From Gracilibacillus dipsosauri (GTDB lineage: Bacteria > Bacillota > Bacilli > Bacillales > Amphibacillaceae), in the NCBI RefSeq assembly GCF_003176895.1, contig NZ_QGTD01000004.1, forward strand, positions 1 to 64,000: 64,000 nucleotides of DNA, read 5' to 3'. The stretch's first letter is position 1; each line of letters begins with the position of its first letter. Shown piece by piece: positions 63,080 to 64,000 of this stretch. The notes beneath the pieces are model-generated. The model did no database searches, was not told where the DNA came from, and saw only the letters and a list, made by a program, of their open reading frames with translations. Both the position numbers and the translations under genes were made by a program.

Positions 63080-64000
63080 TTATATCGTTAATTTCTCTTT
63101 AATAAACTGATGTAATTGGATAGCGAGATAAGAACCTATTCTCTCCTGATCCTCGGATTGAAATATTTCCGTACTCTCTTGATTTCTAATTAACAAGCTG
63201 CTAATAAAGCTTAATATCTCCATTTCTGCTTCCTCTGCGTTAATTGGTGAAAGCATGATCAAGAAATATTTGATTTTCATACTATTACCATCCATTCCTT
63301 GAACGATGATCGATTTTGCTAAAGGATGGATCGTAAAGCTTGGCTTCATAATATCTTCACTACGTGTATGAAATAATGCCAGCATTGTATTTGGAATACC
63401 TAATCCACCTAAGTCTGCCCTTTCTTGCAATTTGATTGCTACCCTTTTGGCATCGGTGATTACTTGCTTTTCCTCTAACTCCTTACAAATCTCTTGTAAA
63501 ATAAAAGCTAATGCTTGATTTCCTTGATAGGATTGAAGATAAAAGCCTTCTAATAAGGAAATCACTGCACTTGTCATCGATTTTATACCTTTTATGTGGT
63601 TAACCGTTTCTTGCTTCGTTATTTTCCTGTTTTTTAATGTAGTGATCTTTGCTTTTTTTAGGCCAGCTTTCATTTTAAGTTTTCGGATTTGACTATTAAT
63701 CTTATGAATATCCTCTGTCGTCAGAATAGGTGATGCCAAAATATACTCATGCTCCATATGCTTGATCGGCACTGTTGAGATAATAAAATCATAGCTCGAC
63801 CATTTTCTATTCTCTAAATCAAATAAAGAAGAGCTTTCAATCTCGGTGATCTCAGGAATTTGTTGAATAATCTTCGATGCGAGCATCTTGGATGTCCCTA
63901 TCCCACTCGAACAGACTACAAGTACTTTTAACGTTATTTCTTTATCCATTCGTAAGAGAGCAGAAGCAAAATGTAGCACAAGGTAAGCAATTTCCTCTTT
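63080..64000 (-). CDS. mtlR: Mannitol operon activator MtlR, 3' part (cut by window edge)
   Basis: The frame stays open to the window end (EEIAYLVLHFASALL is read before the first internal Met), so at least 307 residues of the C-terminal half are seen. Order: end of PRD2, EIIB-Gat-like domain (VLVVCSSGIGTSKMLASKII with its Cys) and EIIA-Mtl-like domain (LLEGFYLQSYQGNQALAFIL). These are the phosphorylation-controlled parts of MtlR; the DNA-binding start lies outside. Partial gene, assignment firm through the adjoining mtlF. Confidence 0.9.
   Translation of the reverse strand, partial: KEEIAYLVLHFASALLRMDKEITLKVLVVCSSGIGTSKMLASKIIQQIPEITEIESSSLFDLENRKWSSYDFIISTVPIKHMEHEYILASPILTTEDIHKINSQIRKLKMKAGLKKAKITTLKNRKITKQETVNHIKGIKSMTSAVISLLEGFYLQSYQGNQALAFILQEICKELEEKQVITDAKRVAIKLQERADLGGLGIPNTMLALFHTRSEDIMKPSFTIHPLAKSIIVQGMDGNSMKIKYFLIMLSPINAEEAEMEILSFISSLLIRNQESTEIFQSEDQERIGSYLAIQLHQFIKEKLTI

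Overview
The window reads as a chromosomal segment of a low-GC, endospore-forming member of the Bacillaceae. Evidence is the spore-germination genes with a sigma-G type promoter, a TnrA-type nitrogen regulator, a SinI-like anti-repressor, a SigB-type promoter, an S-box (SAM-I) riboswitch and tre/mtl/arg/cys loci of Bacillus type. The acidic linker of the secreted cellulase and the genus-typical intergenic repeats would fit a Gracilibacillus- or Oceanobacillus-like halotolerant bacterium, but the genus is a guess. No rRNA, tRNA, prophage, insertion sequence or CRISPR array was seen.

Layout. 0-6.6 kb: DUF2207 membrane protein, repetitive coiled-coil protein, ECF sigma factor with DUF4179 anti-sigma, alditol-oxidase-like flavoenzyme, permuted papain-like hydrolase. 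6.6-12 kb: purU and the argCJBD arginine operon. 12-15.7 kb: SinI-like small protein, a NarL-type two-component system, an FAH-family enzyme. 15.9-21.3 kb: nitrate/nitrite transporter behind a perfect TnrA box, a polar amino-acid ABC importer, an MFS permease. 21.5-30.4 kb: sortase-anchored GH5 cellulase with a cre site, an array of tandem hairpins, a CAP lipoprotein, a GT2-MATE-Gfo/Idh/MocA operon, fbpA-like gene, tnrA with its own TnrA box, an IscA-like protein, and a cytoplasmic GH43 enzyme with two AraR-like operators. 30.5-37.4 kb: alaR-alaT, a methyltransferase/Zn-protease pair, an Sm-like mini-protein, and a Fur-controlled siderophore importer lacking its ATPase.

37.4-51.7 kb: the trehalose operon treP-treA-treR with TreR operators inside the promoter and a 51-bp tandem repeat ahead of treA, a SigB-dependent general stress protein, an MFS permease, NADP glutamate dehydrogenase, an LnrJK-LMN-like two-component/ABC export locus, and an aldo/keto reductase. 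51.8-58.3 kb: SAM riboswitch followed by cysH-cysJ-cysI-sat-cysC (assimilatory sulfate reduction). 58.4-62.4 kb: a split germinant-receptor cluster, with gerB and a 46-residue membrane microprotein on the plus strand and gerA-gerC on the minus strand. 62.6-64 kb: mtlF and the 3' part of mtlR, cut by the window edge.

How it fits together. Most loci are housekeeping metabolism under recognisable regulators: TnrA (nitrogen), Fur (iron), SAM (sulfur), TreR, AraR-like and CcpA-like sites (sugars), SigB (stress), SigG (sporulation). The less ordinary material is the gerB-linked microprotein, the three classes of intergenic repeat, the GT2-MATE-oxidoreductase operon, the orphan SinI-like protein and the Sm-like glycine-rich protein. 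All calls are from reading sequence; no database search was run.
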